Shown: one piece after another, positions 15,325-25,053 of the stretch
Position numbering within the stretch: the first letter of the stretch is position 1
Layout of the letters: each line of letters starts with the position of its first letter
Source of the DNA: Bacteroidaceae bacterium
GTDB taxonomy: Bacteria; Bacteroidota; Bacteroidia; Bacteroidales; Bacteroidaceae
Assembly (NCBI GenBank): GCA_024400995.1
Contig: JAKSLU010000007.1
Coordinates: 1-42,522 of the forward strand
Length of the DNA stretch: 42,522 bases
Direction: 5' to 3'
Position numbers and translations under genes: made by a program
The notes under the pieces: generated by a model
Database searches by the model: none
Seen by the model: only the letters and a program-made list of their open reading frames with translations
What the model was told of the DNA's origin: nothing

Positions 15325-17996
15325 CCCTCTACCTACTCGACGCCTACGCACTCATCTATAGAGCCTATTACGGCCTGATTAGTAGTCCCCTGATCAACAC
15401 CAAGGGACAAAACGTGAGTGCTGCACACGGATTTGTGAGTACCCTGTGGGATATTATCCAGAAGGAACAGCCCGACTATCTCGGCGTAGCCTTCGATCCG
15501 CATGGTCCTACATTTCGCCACGAGGCCTATGCACCCTACAAGGCACAGCGCGAGGAGACACCCGAGGACATCCGCTGGGCAGTGCCCGTGGTCAAGGAAA
15601 TCCTCCAGGCCATGAACATACCCGTGCTCGAAGTCCCGGGCTATGAGGCAGATGACGTGATTGGCACGCTGGCCCAGCAGGGTGCAGAGCAGGGCATGGA
15701 GGTCTATATGGTCACACCCGACAAGGACTATGGTCAGCTCGTCTCAGACCATATCACGATGTTGCGCCCAGGGTTCCGAGGTGGATTTGATCGTCTGGGG
15801 CCGACGGAGGTGTGCGACAAGTACGGCATCCCCCACCCCACTCAGGTGCTCGACCTCCTGGCACTGATGGGCGACTCGGCTGACAACTTCCCCGGCTGCC
15901 CAGGTGTGGGAGAGAAGACTGCCGTCAAACTCATCCAGCAGTTCGGTAGCATTGAGAATATGCTCGCGCACACGGAAGACATAAAAGGTGCCCTCCGCCG
16001 AAAAGTGGAGGAGCATGTCGAGGACATAGAGATGAGTCGCTTCCTCGCGACCATCAAGACCGACGTGCCCATCACTCTCGACCTCGATCTACTCCGACGC
16101 AAGGAGCCGGACACCCCTACCCTACTCCAGATTTTCGCCGAACACGAATTTGCTAAGTTGAGTCGCCGAATTTGCGGCATTGACACCAAAGCAGAGCCGC
16201 ACAATCTGCCAGAAGCGGAAAATCAAACGATTCTCAGCGACGTTGCAGTACCGTCAGTTGATATTATCTATATTGATAATGTGAATGATACGGACGCATT
16301 AGTAGCAAATATCTTGACAATGGACAAGGTTGGTTTTGCCCTCAAAATAGACAAAACCGACCTACAAGAGGCAAAAATCACCTCTATCGGCCTCTCCGAT
16401 GGCACCAAGGCCTGGGAACTCCGCCCTGCCGACTCCGAAGAGAGCGAAAGCGGGTTTGGTGGACTTTTTGCCCAGATTGAGGAAGAAGAGGACGGTATGT
16501 TAAACATAGTTAACCACCTCAAGCCCCTCTTCAACTCCCCTACCCTCACTCTCGTGGGCTACGATATGAAGCCCGCCATCGAGGTGCTGATGCGCATGGG
16601 CATCGATGTGCAGTGTCAGCTATGGGACACCCAACTAGCCTACTATGTGATTGACCCCGAGGCCAAGTATGGTCTGCGCGATCAGTCTGTTCAGTTCACA
16701 TCGGCACAGATGGCCGCTGCCGCTCTGTCCCTCATGCCTGAACTTGAGGCTAAGATGGAGGAAACGGGCGTCGCCAGTGTGTTCCACGAAATCGAAATGC
16801 CCCTCCTACCCGTTCTGGCCCGCATGGAGAACAACGGCGTAAGGCTCGACTCACGAGCATTAGCCGAGACGGGACGCGCCTTTCAGGAGCGACTCAGCGA
16901 ACTCGAAGGCGACATCTATGCACTGGCGGGCCACGAGTTCCTGCTCACGTCGCCCCGACAGGTGGGCGAGGTTCTCTTTGACGAACTCCACATCAGCGAC
17001 AAGGCCAAAAAGACCAAGAGCGGCCAGTACTCTACCTCCGAGGAGATACTGGAGGCGCTCCGTCCACAACACGAAATTGTCGGCAAGATACTCCAGCACC
17101 GCGCACTGAAGAAGCTCCAGAGCACCTACGTCGATGCACTACCCAAGCTCATCAGCCCGCGCACTGGACGAATACATACATCGTTCAATCAGGCAGTTAC
17201 AGCCACAGGTCGCCTGTCATCGAGCAACCCCAACCTGCAGAACATACCCGTCCGCCGTGAGGATGGCAAGGAGATACGCAAGTGTTTCGTCCCAGAGCCC
17301 GGTGAGGTATTTTTCAGTGCCGACTACTCCCAGATTGAGCTCCGTATCATGGCACATCTCAGCCAGGATGAGGGCATGATAGCCGACTTCAAGGCTGGTC
17401 ACGACGTGCACCAAGCCACGGCGGCCCGCGTGTTTCATGTGGAACAAACGGAGGTTACCGCCGACATGCGTCGCAAGGCCAAGACGGCCAACTTTGGTAT
17501 CATCTACGGCATCTCCGCCTTCGGTCTAGCCGAACGTATGGAGGTGAGTCGTGGAGAGGCCAAGGAGCTCATAGACAGCTACTTTGAGACCTACCCTGGC
17601 GTTCGTGGCTACATCGACAAGGCCGTGGCCGAGGCCCGCGACAAGGGTTATGCCCTCACCGCCTTTGGACGCCGCCGCTACCTGCGCGATATCAGTAGCA
17701 GGAACGGCACGGTGCGCGCCTTTGCCGAGCGCAATGCCGTCAATGCACCCATCCAGGGTACAGCTGCCGATATCATCAAGGTGGCCATGATACGCATTGA
17801 CCGCCGCCTCCGTGAGGAGCACTTCAGGGCCAAGATGATCCTGCAGGTGCATGACGAACTCAACTTTAGTTGTCCCCAGGATGAGCTGCCCCGCCTGCAG
17901 GAGATGGTACTCCAGGAGATGGCCCTCTCCTACCCCATGAGCGTGCCCCTCATAGCCGACAGCGGAGTTGGTCAGAACTGGCTGGAGGCGCACTGA
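15321..17996 (+). CDS. polA: DNA polymerase I, proofreading domain degenerate
   Basis: PolA removes RNA primers and fills gaps. The 5'-3' nuclease domain spans about 1-290 (DAYALIYRAYYG, YEADDVIGTLA, TPDKDYGQLV, GDSADNFPGCPGVGEKTA). The polymerase domain spans about 510-891 with motif A DYSQIELRIMAH (~668), motif B RRKAKTANFGIIYG (~715) and motif C LQVHDELNFS (~841). Between them, where the 3'-5' exonuclease should be, the usual DxE motif (FDTET in E. coli) reads VGFALKIDKTD, and the YxxxD motif region reads FTSAQMAAAALSLMPELEAK. This domain is therefore probably inactive. At 891 residues the protein is a little short. It overlaps the prenyl synthase gene by four bases, and a parS-like 16-mer lies at 17431. 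Confidence 0.95.
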   Translation: MTLYLLDAYALIYRAYYGLISSPLINTKGQNVSAAHGFVSTLWDIIQKEQPDYLGVAFDPHGPTFRHEAYAPYKAQREETPEDIRWAVPVVKEILQAMNIPVLEVPGYEADDVIGTLAQQGAEQGMEVYMVTPDKDYGQLVSDHITMLRPGFRGGFDRLGPTEVCDKYGIPHPTQVLDLLALMGDSADNFPGCPGVGEKTAVKLIQQFGSIENMLAHTEDIKGALRRKVEEHVEDIEMSRFLATIKTDVPITLDLDLLRRKEPDTPTLLQIFAEHEFAKLSRRICGIDTKAEPHNLPEAENQTILSDVAVPSVDIIYIDNVNDTDALVANILTMDKVGFALKIDKTDLQEAKITSIGLSDGTKAWELRPADSEESESGFGGLFAQIEEEEDGMLNIVNHLKPLFNSPTLTLVGYDMKPAIEVLMRMGIDVQCQLWDTQLAYYVIDPEAKYGLRDQSVQFTSAQMAAAALSLMPELEAKMEETGVASVFHEIEMPLLPVLARMENNGVRLDSRALAETGRAFQERLSELEGDIYALAGHEFLLTSPRQVGEVLFDELHISDKAKKTKSGQYSTSEEILEALRPQHEIVGKILQHRALKKLQSTYVDALPKLISPRTGRIHTSFNQAVTATGRLSSSNPNLQNIPVRREDGKEIRKCFVPEPGEVFFSADYSQIELRIMAHLSQDEGMIADFKAGHDVHQATAARVFHVEQTEVTADMRRKAKTANFGIIYGISAFGLAERMEVSRGEAKELIDSYFETYPGVRGYIDKAVAEARDKGYALTAFGRRRYLRDISSRNGTVRAFAERNAVNAPIQGTAADIIKVAMIRIDRRLREEHFRAKMILQVHDELNFSCPQDELPRLQEMVLQEMALSYPMSVPLIADSGVGQNWLEAH
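17431..17446. other. parS-like 16-mer inside polA
   Basis: TGTTTCATGTGGAACA differs from TGTTTCACGTGAAACA at two positions. It encodes part of VFHVEQTEV and is 6.7 kb from the stronger site at 10696. It could be a secondary ParB site or chance. Confidence 0.35.
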
Positions 17997-18008
17997 TGAA
18001 TTATGAGA

Positions 18009-18050
18009 TAAGAATTAAGAAATAAGAAATAAGAAATAAAAAGTAAAAGA
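18009..18050 (+). repeat. Six-copy TAAGAAA-type heptamer array before rpoN
   Basis: Six 7-base units (TAAGAAT, TAAGAAA three times, TAAAAAG, TAAAAGA) end four bases before the rpoN ATG. The unit length is not a multiple of three and each unit carries TAA, so every frame is closed. The same array, also six units, precedes purE. Confidence 0.8.
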
Positions 18051-18054
18051 GATA

Positions 18055-19530
18055 ATGGCTATCGGGCAGTCTCTTACACAGCAACAACAGCAGCGGCAGA
18101 TACAGACTGCCACCATGCAACAGATGCAACTCTCGCACCTGCTGGAGTTGCCCGCTGATGCTGTGGAGGAGGAACTCCAAAAGGCTATGGACGACAATCC
18201 TGCCCTGGAGCGCGAGGCTGAACTCACCGATACCGACCTGTCGGATGCAGGCTACAGCAGTCTCTCGGACAGATACGATACTGGCCTTTCCAGCACCTAC
18301 GATGAACGTCCTGGCGACCGCCGCGTGCGCCGCTCCGACGAGGAGAGCAACGAGGGCATGGAGACCTGGATGGCTGATACTGAGAGCGATGGCGATGTGC
18401 TGATGCGCCAAATCAGCGAACTCGACCTCACTGACACAGAGAGGCAGGTGATGGAGTATCTGGCCGGTAGTCTCAACGACGACGGCTATCTCGAAAAGGA
18501 CGACTACACCCTGGCCGATGAGCTAGCCTTTGGTCTCTATCTAGACATCGAACCAGGAGAAATCCATCGCCTCGTAGAGCTCTTTCAGACGCTCGAACCC
18601 ACCGGCATCGGTGCTCACTCACTGCAGGAGTGCCTACTGCTGCAACTGAGAAACAAGAGGGCCAATCTCAACCCTAACACTCCCGAGACAGTGAGTCTCC
18701 ACAACGCCGAACGCATTGTGCATGAGTGCTTTGATGACTACGCTGCCCGCCTATGGACACGCATCGGTGAGACACTCTCCATCACGCCCGAGGCCCTACA
18801 GGCCGCCGACGCCGAGATACGCCGATGCAACCCCCGACCCGGCATGGCTCTCACCATAGCCACACAGGCCTCTGCACGCAGCATTACGCCCGACTTCAGG
18901 CTCAGCGTCGATGAAAACGGTCATATAGACATCGAACTCTCCTGGCAGCACGACATGCGACTCAAGGTCAGCCAGACCTTTGTCGATATCCTCAACGACT
19001 ATGCCAGCCTCAAGGAGCCCACGCGCTCCCAGCAGGATAGCTATATCTACGCCAAGGACAGGGTGGATCGCGCCCGCTTCTACATAGACAACCTGCGCCG
19101 CCGCCGCGACACACTGCTCGGCACCATGCGCGAGATTGCCCGTCGGCAGCACGACTTCTTTGCCAACGAGGACGACGAGACACTCCTCCAACCCATGCGT
19201 CTGCAGGACGTGGCCGATAGGGTAGGGGTGGACATAAGCACCGTGTCGCGCGCCGCCAACAGCAAGTACGTTGAGACGCGCTATGGCATCTACCCCCTGC
19301 GCCAGTTCTTCAACGCCCAGACCATGGAGAAGGACGGCCAGCAGGTCAGCAGCACACAACTCAAGGTGGTACTGCGCGAGATCATAGAGGCTGAGGACAC
19401 CACCGCACCCCTCTCCGACAGCCAACTCACACAGCTCATGGGCGAGCATGGCTACAAGATAGCGCGCCGCACCGTGGCCAAATACAGAGAGCAGATGGGC
19501 ATACTGCCCCAACAACTCCGACGCAAATAG
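18055..19530 (+). CDS. rpoN: RNA polymerase sigma-54 factor
   Basis: RpoN directs RNA polymerase to -24/-12 promoters and needs an enhancer-binding ATPase for open-complex formation. The 491-residue protein has the Gln-rich region I (GQSLTQQQQQRQIQTATMQQ, then MQLSHLLELPADAVEEEL), an acidic region II, the core-binding domain (LEPTGIGAHSLQECLLLQL), the HTH (MRLQDVADRVGVDISTVSRA) and the diagnostic RpoN box ARRTVAKYRE at about residue 469. No activator gene is in the window. It starts 58 bases after polA behind a heptamer array, and the PAP2 gene begins 32 bases after it. Confidence 0.97.
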   Translation: MAIGQSLTQQQQQRQIQTATMQQMQLSHLLELPADAVEEELQKAMDDNPALEREAELTDTDLSDAGYSSLSDRYDTGLSSTYDERPGDRRVRRSDEESNEGMETWMADTESDGDVLMRQISELDLTDTERQVMEYLAGSLNDDGYLEKDDYTLADELAFGLYLDIEPGEIHRLVELFQTLEPTGIGAHSLQECLLLQLRNKRANLNPNTPETVSLHNAERIVHECFDDYAARLWTRIGETLSITPEALQAADAEIRRCNPRPGMALTIATQASARSITPDFRLSVDENGHIDIELSWQHDMRLKVSQTFVDILNDYASLKEPTRSQQDSYIYAKDRVDRARFYIDNLRRRRDTLLGTMREIARRQHDFFANEDDETLLQPMRLQDVADRVGVDISTVSRAANSKYVETRYGIYPLRQFFNAQTMEKDGQQVSSTQLKVVLREIIEAEDTTAPLSDSQLTQLMGEHGYKIARRTVAKYREQMGILPQQLRRK

Positions 19531-19562
19531 TCCCGACAGACGAACTCCTAGAACGCTCCTAA

Positions 19563-20186
19563 ATGGACAAACTCAACAAATATCTCATACTGGCTGCACA
19601 GATCGTCAGCATTATCTTCACGCCGTGGTATCTGCCACTGCTGGGCTTTGTGCTGCTGCTCACGTTCAGCTACCTCAACGTGCTCCCATGGCAGTTCAAG
19701 CTGATGATGATCGGCCTGGTGTATCTCTTCACGGTACTCATGCCCTATTGGAGTGTATATGTCTATCGCCGCGTCAACGGCTGGACGCGCCATGAGATGA
19801 GCCAAAAGGAGCGCCGCATCGTGCCCTACGTGCTCAGCATCATGTGCTATGCGGCTCTGCTCTATATCATGCAGACGTTCCACATGCCCTCCTTCACCAT
19901 TGCGGTGATAGCCGGTGCACTGGCCGTGCAGATAGCCTGTGCCCTGGTCAATCTGTGGATCAAGGTGAGCACCCACGCAGCAGCCATCGGCGGCATACTG
20001 GGTTCGCTCATGGCCTTCTCGCTGGTATTTGCCTTTGACCCCACCCGCTGGCTCTGCCTCACCATACTAGTGGCTGGTGTGGTGTGCACCTCCCGCATGA
20101 TTCTGCGCCAGCACACCCTGACGGAACTCGGTCTCGGACTGCTCATCGGCGTGATGTGCGGATGGGGAGCAGTGGGATTCCTATAA
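19563..20186 (+). CDS. PAP2-like integral membrane phosphatase
   Basis: This 207-residue protein has about five or six hydrophobic segments. Two PAP2 signature blocks can be seen: KVSTHAAAIGG (SxH block, about residue 134) and SRMILRQHTLTELGLGLLIG (SRxxxxxH block, about residue 177). The first block (KxxxxxxRP) is not clear; RRVNGWTRHEMSQKERR could stand in its place. PAP2 proteins dephosphorylate lipid phosphates such as undecaprenyl diphosphate, and that is a possible role here. The order rpoN, PAP2, purE, ispG recurs in Bacteroidales. Its TAA stop is the first unit of the heptamer array before purE. Confidence 0.75.
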   Translation: MDKLNKYLILAAQIVSIIFTPWYLPLLGFVLLLTFSYLNVLPWQFKLMMIGLVYLFTVLMPYWSVYVYRRVNGWTRHEMSQKERRIVPYVLSIMCYAALLYIMQTFHMPSFTIAVIAGALAVQIACALVNLWIKVSTHAAAIGGILGSLMAFSLVFAFDPTRWLCLTILVAGVVCTSRMILRQHTLTELGLGLLIGVMCGWGAVGFL

Positions 20187-20225
20187 GAAATAAGAAATAA
20201 GAAATAAGAAATAAGAAATAAGAAA
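20184..20225 (+). repeat. Six perfect TAAGAAA heptamers before purE
   Basis: Six exact copies of TAAGAAA run from the stop codon of the PAP2 gene to five bases before the purE ATG at 20231, followed by GAGAT. The array replaces a conventional Shine-Dalgarno region. Confidence 0.9.
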
Positions 20226-20230
20226 GAGAT

Positions 20231-20737
20231 ATGAAAGCATTAGTAAGCATCATCATGGGTTCGACCTCAGATCTGCCCGTGATGGAGAAAGCCTGCAAGC
20301 AGTTGGACGAGATGCAGATACCCTTTGAGGTACTCGCACTGAGCGCCCACCGCACGCCGCAGGAGGTAGAACAGTTTGCCCGCGAGGCAGAGGGTAGGGG
20401 AGTGCGCGTCATCATCGCCGCCGCTGGTATGGCCGCTGCCCTGCCTGGCGTCATAGCCGCCCAGACCACCCTGCCCGTAATCGGTGTACCCATCAAGGGT
20501 ATGCTCGACGGCCTGGATGCCCTGCTCTCCATCGTGCAGATGCCTCCTGGCATTCCCGTAGCCACTGTGGGCGTCAATGGTGCCCAGAACGCCGCCTTGC
20601 TCGCCATCCAGATGCTGGCCCTCAGCGACAGCGACATTGCCGCCCGCCTCAAGGCCCAGAAGGAAGGCCTGAAGCAAAAGATCGTGAAGGCCAACGCCGA
20701 CCTGAGCGAGGTGAAGTATAGCTACAAGACCAACTAA
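20231..20737 (+). CDS. purE: N5-carboxyaminoimidazole ribonucleotide mutase
   Basis: PurE moves the carboxyl group of N5-CAIR to make CAIR in de novo purine synthesis. The 168-residue length is normal for the class I enzyme. The signature is [20 protein letters not shown], with LSAHRTPQE (catalytic His), [20 protein letters not shown] and [20 protein letters not shown], then [21 protein letters not shown] class I PurE usually needs PurK, which is not in the window. The ispG gene follows after 10 bases, so the two are co-transcribed. Confidence 0.97.
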   Translation: MKALVSIIMGSTSDLPVMEKACKQLDEMQIPFEVLALSAHRTPQEVEQFAREAEGRGVRVIIAAAGMAAALPGVIAAQTTLPVIGVPIKGMLDGLDALLSIVQMPPGIPVATVGVNGAQNAALLAIQMLALSDSDIAARLKAQKEGLKQKIVKANADLSEVKYSYKTN

Positions 20738-20747
20738 GATAACCAGT

Positions 20748-21916
<1,169 letters not shown>

Positions 21917-21920
<4 letters not shown>

Positions 21921-23146
21921 GAAAGTATATCCTCCTTCTGCTCACTCTGCTGAGCATCCAACTGTATGGTGAAGTGCTTTTCAGCACCGCCCAGGCTGAG
22001 TTCCCCTATCGTATTCCCGCCATTGCCACGACCCGCACGGGCCGTCTGGTGGCCATCAGCGACTACCGTTACTGCGGTGGCGACATAGGCTTTGGCCGTG
22101 TCGATCTGCACGTGCGCACCTCCGACGACAACGGCGCTACCTGGAGCATAGAGAAGACCCTCGTCCAGGGCGACGGCATACAGGGCTCTACCAAGTGTGG
22201 CTATGGCGATGCTGCCCTCGTGGCCGACTGCAAGAGCGACACGCTCGTCCTCATGTGCGTCACTGGCAACACCGTCTATGGTTGGGCCTCCACGACCCGC
22301 CAGAACCCCAACCGCGTGGCCCGCATCTACAGTCCCGATGGCGGTCTGACGTGGAGTGAGCCCGAGGAGGTGACGGAGCAGGTGTACAGCCTCTTTGACG
22401 AGTCGGAGCTGGGTCCGGTGCAGAGCCTCTTCTTTGGTAGTGGTCGTATCTGCCAGAGCCAAAAGGTGAAGGTGGGCAAGCACTACCGCCTCTACGCTGC
22501 CCTCTGCGCCCGTCCTGGTGGCAACCGCGTGGTGTACTCGGACGACCTGGGTCGCACCTGGCACTCTCTGGGTACCATCCACGAGAGCCCTGCTCCCAAG
22601 GGCGATGAGCCCAAGTGCGAGGAACTCCCCGACGGTAGCGTCATCCTCAGCAGTCGCTCATGGGGTGGCCGCCAGTTCAACGTGTTCCGCTACGACAGCA
22701 AGCCCTCCCGCAAGTGTCCCGCCTCTGGCACCTGGACTGGTGTGGTCAACACGCAGGACTACGACGCCAGCATCGTGGCCAAGGACAACGCCTGCAACGG
22801 CGAGATACTCCTCCTGCCTGCCCGCCGCGCCCAGGATGGCCGCAAGGTCACCCTGGCCCTGCACAGTGTGCCTCTGGGTCCTGGTCGCACCAACGTGGGC
22901 ATATACTATCGTGAGCTCCCCAAGCAGCTCTCCGATGCCAAGTCTCTGGCCCAGAACTGGACCCTCGGTCTGCAGGTCTCCCACAAGCAGAGTGCCTATA
23001 GCACCATGATCCAGCAGAAGGATGGCCGCATCGCCTTCTTCTGGGAGGAGGAGAGCACCAAGGGCGGAGGCTACGAGATGGAGTATAAGCCGCTCAGCCT
23101 ATCTGAAATCACGAATAATCAATACAGCCCCACCCTCCGAAGATAA
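21917..23146 (+). CDS. Exo-alpha-sialidase (GH33-like), secreted
   Basis: Sialidases release terminal sialic acid from host glycans. The ATG at 21917 (MRKYILLLLTLLSIQLYGEV) gives a signal peptide and 409 residues. The YRIP motif with the first catalytic arginine is at about residue 30, followed by SDYRYCGGDIGFGRVDLHVR. Three Asp-boxes are visible: SDDNGATW (~69), SPDGGLTW (~139) and SDDLGRTW (~208). DEPKCEELPDGSVILSSRSW and IAFFWEEES fit the rest of the six-bladed propeller. It lacks the short C-terminal tail of other exported proteins here. Its last codons (SPTLRR) are encoded by dispersed palindromic element C, so the native 3' end may have been replaced. Confidence 0.88.
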
Positions 23147-23192
23147 CTCCGTTACTTCGGTATCCCTCCCCGAAAGGGAGGGGAGTAGATAC
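23125..23192 (+). repeat. Dispersed palindromic element, copy C (left arm of a pair)
   Basis: It begins CAGCCCCACCCTCCGAAG and contains the stem CCCTCCCC...GGGAGGGG. It forms an inverted pair with 23400-23465 and overlaps the last 22 bases of the sialidase gene. Confidence 0.85.
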
Positions 23193-23200
23193 CACTACTG

Positions 23201-23329
23201 ATGGAAAATCCAGCTGAATATACACTCGAACAGGTCAGACAACTGATTCCCCAACGCGTGGCTGAAATAGAAAGCGGTAACTACTGCACTATGTCTGAAC
23301 TTGAAGAAGCTACAAAACGATGGGCCTGA
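23201..23329 (+). CDS. Small 42-residue ORF between paired repeats
   Basis: The ORF opens ATGGAAAATCCAGCTGAATA and encodes MENPAEYTLEQVRQLIPQRV, then AEIESGNYCTMSELEEATKR and WA before TGA. The pattern (R..EIE.GNY.TM.ELEE) is reminiscent of the C-terminal half of small antitoxin-like proteins, where a stretch with ..I..G...S.EE... is common. No toxin partner or upstream domain is present. It sits exactly between inverted element copies, so it is either a short gene carried within the cassette or the remnant of one. Function is unknown. Confidence 0.4.
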   Translation: MENPAEYTLEQVRQLIPQRVAEIESGNYCTMSELEEATKRWA

Positions 23330-23399
23330 CACAACTCATCTCCACAAGACATAACTAACCTCCAAAATACTCTCCCACTCTACCCCCAACCCGCATAAA

Positions 23400-23465
23400 G
23401 TATCTGACCCTCCCTTTCGGGGAGGGATACCGAAGTGCCGAAGGCAGCTTCGGAGGGTGGGGCTG
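23400..23465 (-). repeat. Dispersed palindromic element, copy C' (right arm of the pair)
   Basis: This is the inverted copy of 23125-23192. It ends CTTCGGAGGGTGGGGCTG just before cysS. About 45 bases match the left arm once the variable loop is set aside. Confidence 0.85.
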
Positions 23466-23478
23466 ATGGGTCTTTGCT

Positions 23479-24978
23479 ATGCTAATCTATAACACCCTTA
23501 CCCGCCAGAAGGAGCTCTTCAAGCCCCTGCACCCTGGCCGCGTGGGCATGTACGTCTGCGGTCCCACCGTCTATGGCGACGCCCACCTGGGACATGCCCG
23601 TCCCGCCATTACCTTCGACCTCCTCTTTCGCTACCTCCAGCACCAGGGCTACAAGGTGCGCTACGTCCGCAACATCACCGACGTAGGCCACCTGGAGCAC
23701 GATGCCGATGAGGGCGAGGACAAGATTGCCAAGAAGGCCCGCCTCGAACAGCTCGAACCCATGGAGGTGGCGCAGTACTACACCCGCCGCTTCAACCAGG
23801 CCATGGATCAGCTCGGCGTGCTGCCTCCCTCTATTGAGCCCCACGCCACGGGCCACATCATCGAGCAGATAGAGCTCGTCAAGGAGATCATCGACAACGG
23901 CTATGGCTATGAGTCGAACGGCTCCGTCTATTTCGATGTAGAGAAGTACGACCAGGACCTCCGCCAGAAGGGAGGCCGCGGCTACGGCATCCTGTCCGGT
24001 CGCACGCTAGAGAACATCAAGGACGCCTCACGCGAACTCGATGGAGTAGGGGAGAAGCGCCGCCAGGCCGACTTTGCCCTCTGGAAGCACGCCCAGCCCG
24101 AGCACATCATGCGCTGGCCCTCACCCTGGGGTGACGGATTCCCCGGCTGGCACTGCGAGTGCACCGCCATGGGCCGCAAGTATCTGGGCGAGGAGTTCGA
24201 CATACACGGCGGCGGCATGGACCTCATGTTCCCCCACCACGAGTGCGAGATTGCCCAGGCAGTAGCCGCACAGGGTCACCCCATGGTGCACTACTGGATG
24301 CACAACAACATGATCACCATCGAGGGCAAGAAGATGGGCAAGTCCTACAACAACTTCATCACGCTCTCCCAGTTCTTTGACGGTAGCCACGACAAGCTGG
24401 AGCGCCCGTACGCCCCCATGGTCATCCGCTTCTTCATCCTGCAGGCCCACTATCGCAGCACCGTTGACTTCAGCAACGAGGCTCTCCAGGCCTCCGAGAA
24501 GGGTCTGGAGCGTCTGCGCGAGGCCTGGAAGGCACTCTCCCGCCTCCAGGATGGTCAGAAGGTGAAGGGTCAGCCCCAAGTGGAGCAGGCATGGGTCGAT
24601 GAACTCCAGCAGAAGTGCCAGGAAGCTATGGACGACGACCTCAACTCACCCATCGTCATCTCCCATCTCTTTGAGGCATGCAAGACTATTAACACCCTCC
24701 AGGATCGCAAGGCAAGCATCACTCCCGAAGTGGCTGACAGCCTCCTGCAGGTCTTCCGCACCTGGGCTGTCGATATTCTCGGCCTCCAGCTCGAGGCAGC
24801 CGCCGGCTCTCAGGAGCGCGAGCAGGCCTTTGGCGGTGCCGTTGATCTCCTGCTCCAGATGCGCGCCAAAGCCAAGGAAGCCAAGGACTGGGCTACCTCC
24901 GACCAGATCCGCGACCAGCTCGCCCAGCTCGGCTTTGAGGTCAAGGACACCAAGGACGGAGCTACCTGGAAGCTGTAA
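23479..24978 (+). CDS. cysS: Cysteinyl-tRNA synthetase
   Basis: CysRS charges tRNA-Cys. The 499-residue class I enzyme has the zinc-ligand and HIGH region [20 protein letters not shown] at about residue 27-46, [20 protein letters not shown], the zinc-binding block [20 protein letters not shown] with HHECEIAQ, and the KMSKS-type loop KKMGKSYNN at about residue 284. A helical anticodon-binding C-terminus follows. Length is normal. It begins 13 bases after a palindromic element and ends before a GTTAAC palindrome at 25002. Confidence 0.97.
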   Translation: MLIYNTLTRQKELFKPLHPGRVGMYVCGPTVYGDAHLGHARPAITFDLLFRYLQHQGYKVRYVRNITDVGHLEHDADEGEDKIAKKARLEQLEPMEVAQYYTRRFNQAMDQLGVLPPSIEPHATGHIIEQIELVKEIIDNGYGYESNGSVYFDVEKYDQDLRQKGGRGYGILSGRTLENIKDASRELDGVGEKRRQADFALWKHAQPEHIMRWPSPWGDGFPGWHCECTAMGRKYLGEEFDIHGGGMDLMFPHHECEIAQAVAAQGHPMVHYWMHNNMITIEGKKMGKSYNNFITLSQFFDGSHDKLERPYAPMVIRFFILQAHYRSTVDFSNEALQASEKGLERLREAWKALSRLQDGQKVKGQPQVEQAWVDELQQKCQEAMDDDLNSPIVISHLFEACKTINTLQDRKASITPEVADSLLQVFRTWAVDILGLQLEAAAGSQEREQAFGGAVDLLLQMRAKAKEAKDWATSDQIRDQLAQLGFEVKDTKDGATWKL

Positions 24979-25001
24979 CTCTCCCCCCACCTCAACACTT
25001 C

Positions 25002-25017
25002 CCACCGTTAACGGTGG
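25002..25017 (+). terminator. GTTAAC-core palindrome after cysS
   Basis: CCACCGTTAACGGTGG is a perfect 16-base palindrome 24 bases past the cysS stop. There is no T run after it on the plus strand, so termination is uncertain. It belongs to the same motif class as 8339-8358. Confidence 0.5.
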
Positions 25018-25053
25018 CCCCAAAACACATATCACCAATAGTAAGTTGAGTAA

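Noticed and set aside
23201-23329. Complete toxin-antitoxin system
   Set aside because: Only a 42-residue antitoxin-like fragment is seen and no toxin ORF is adjacent.
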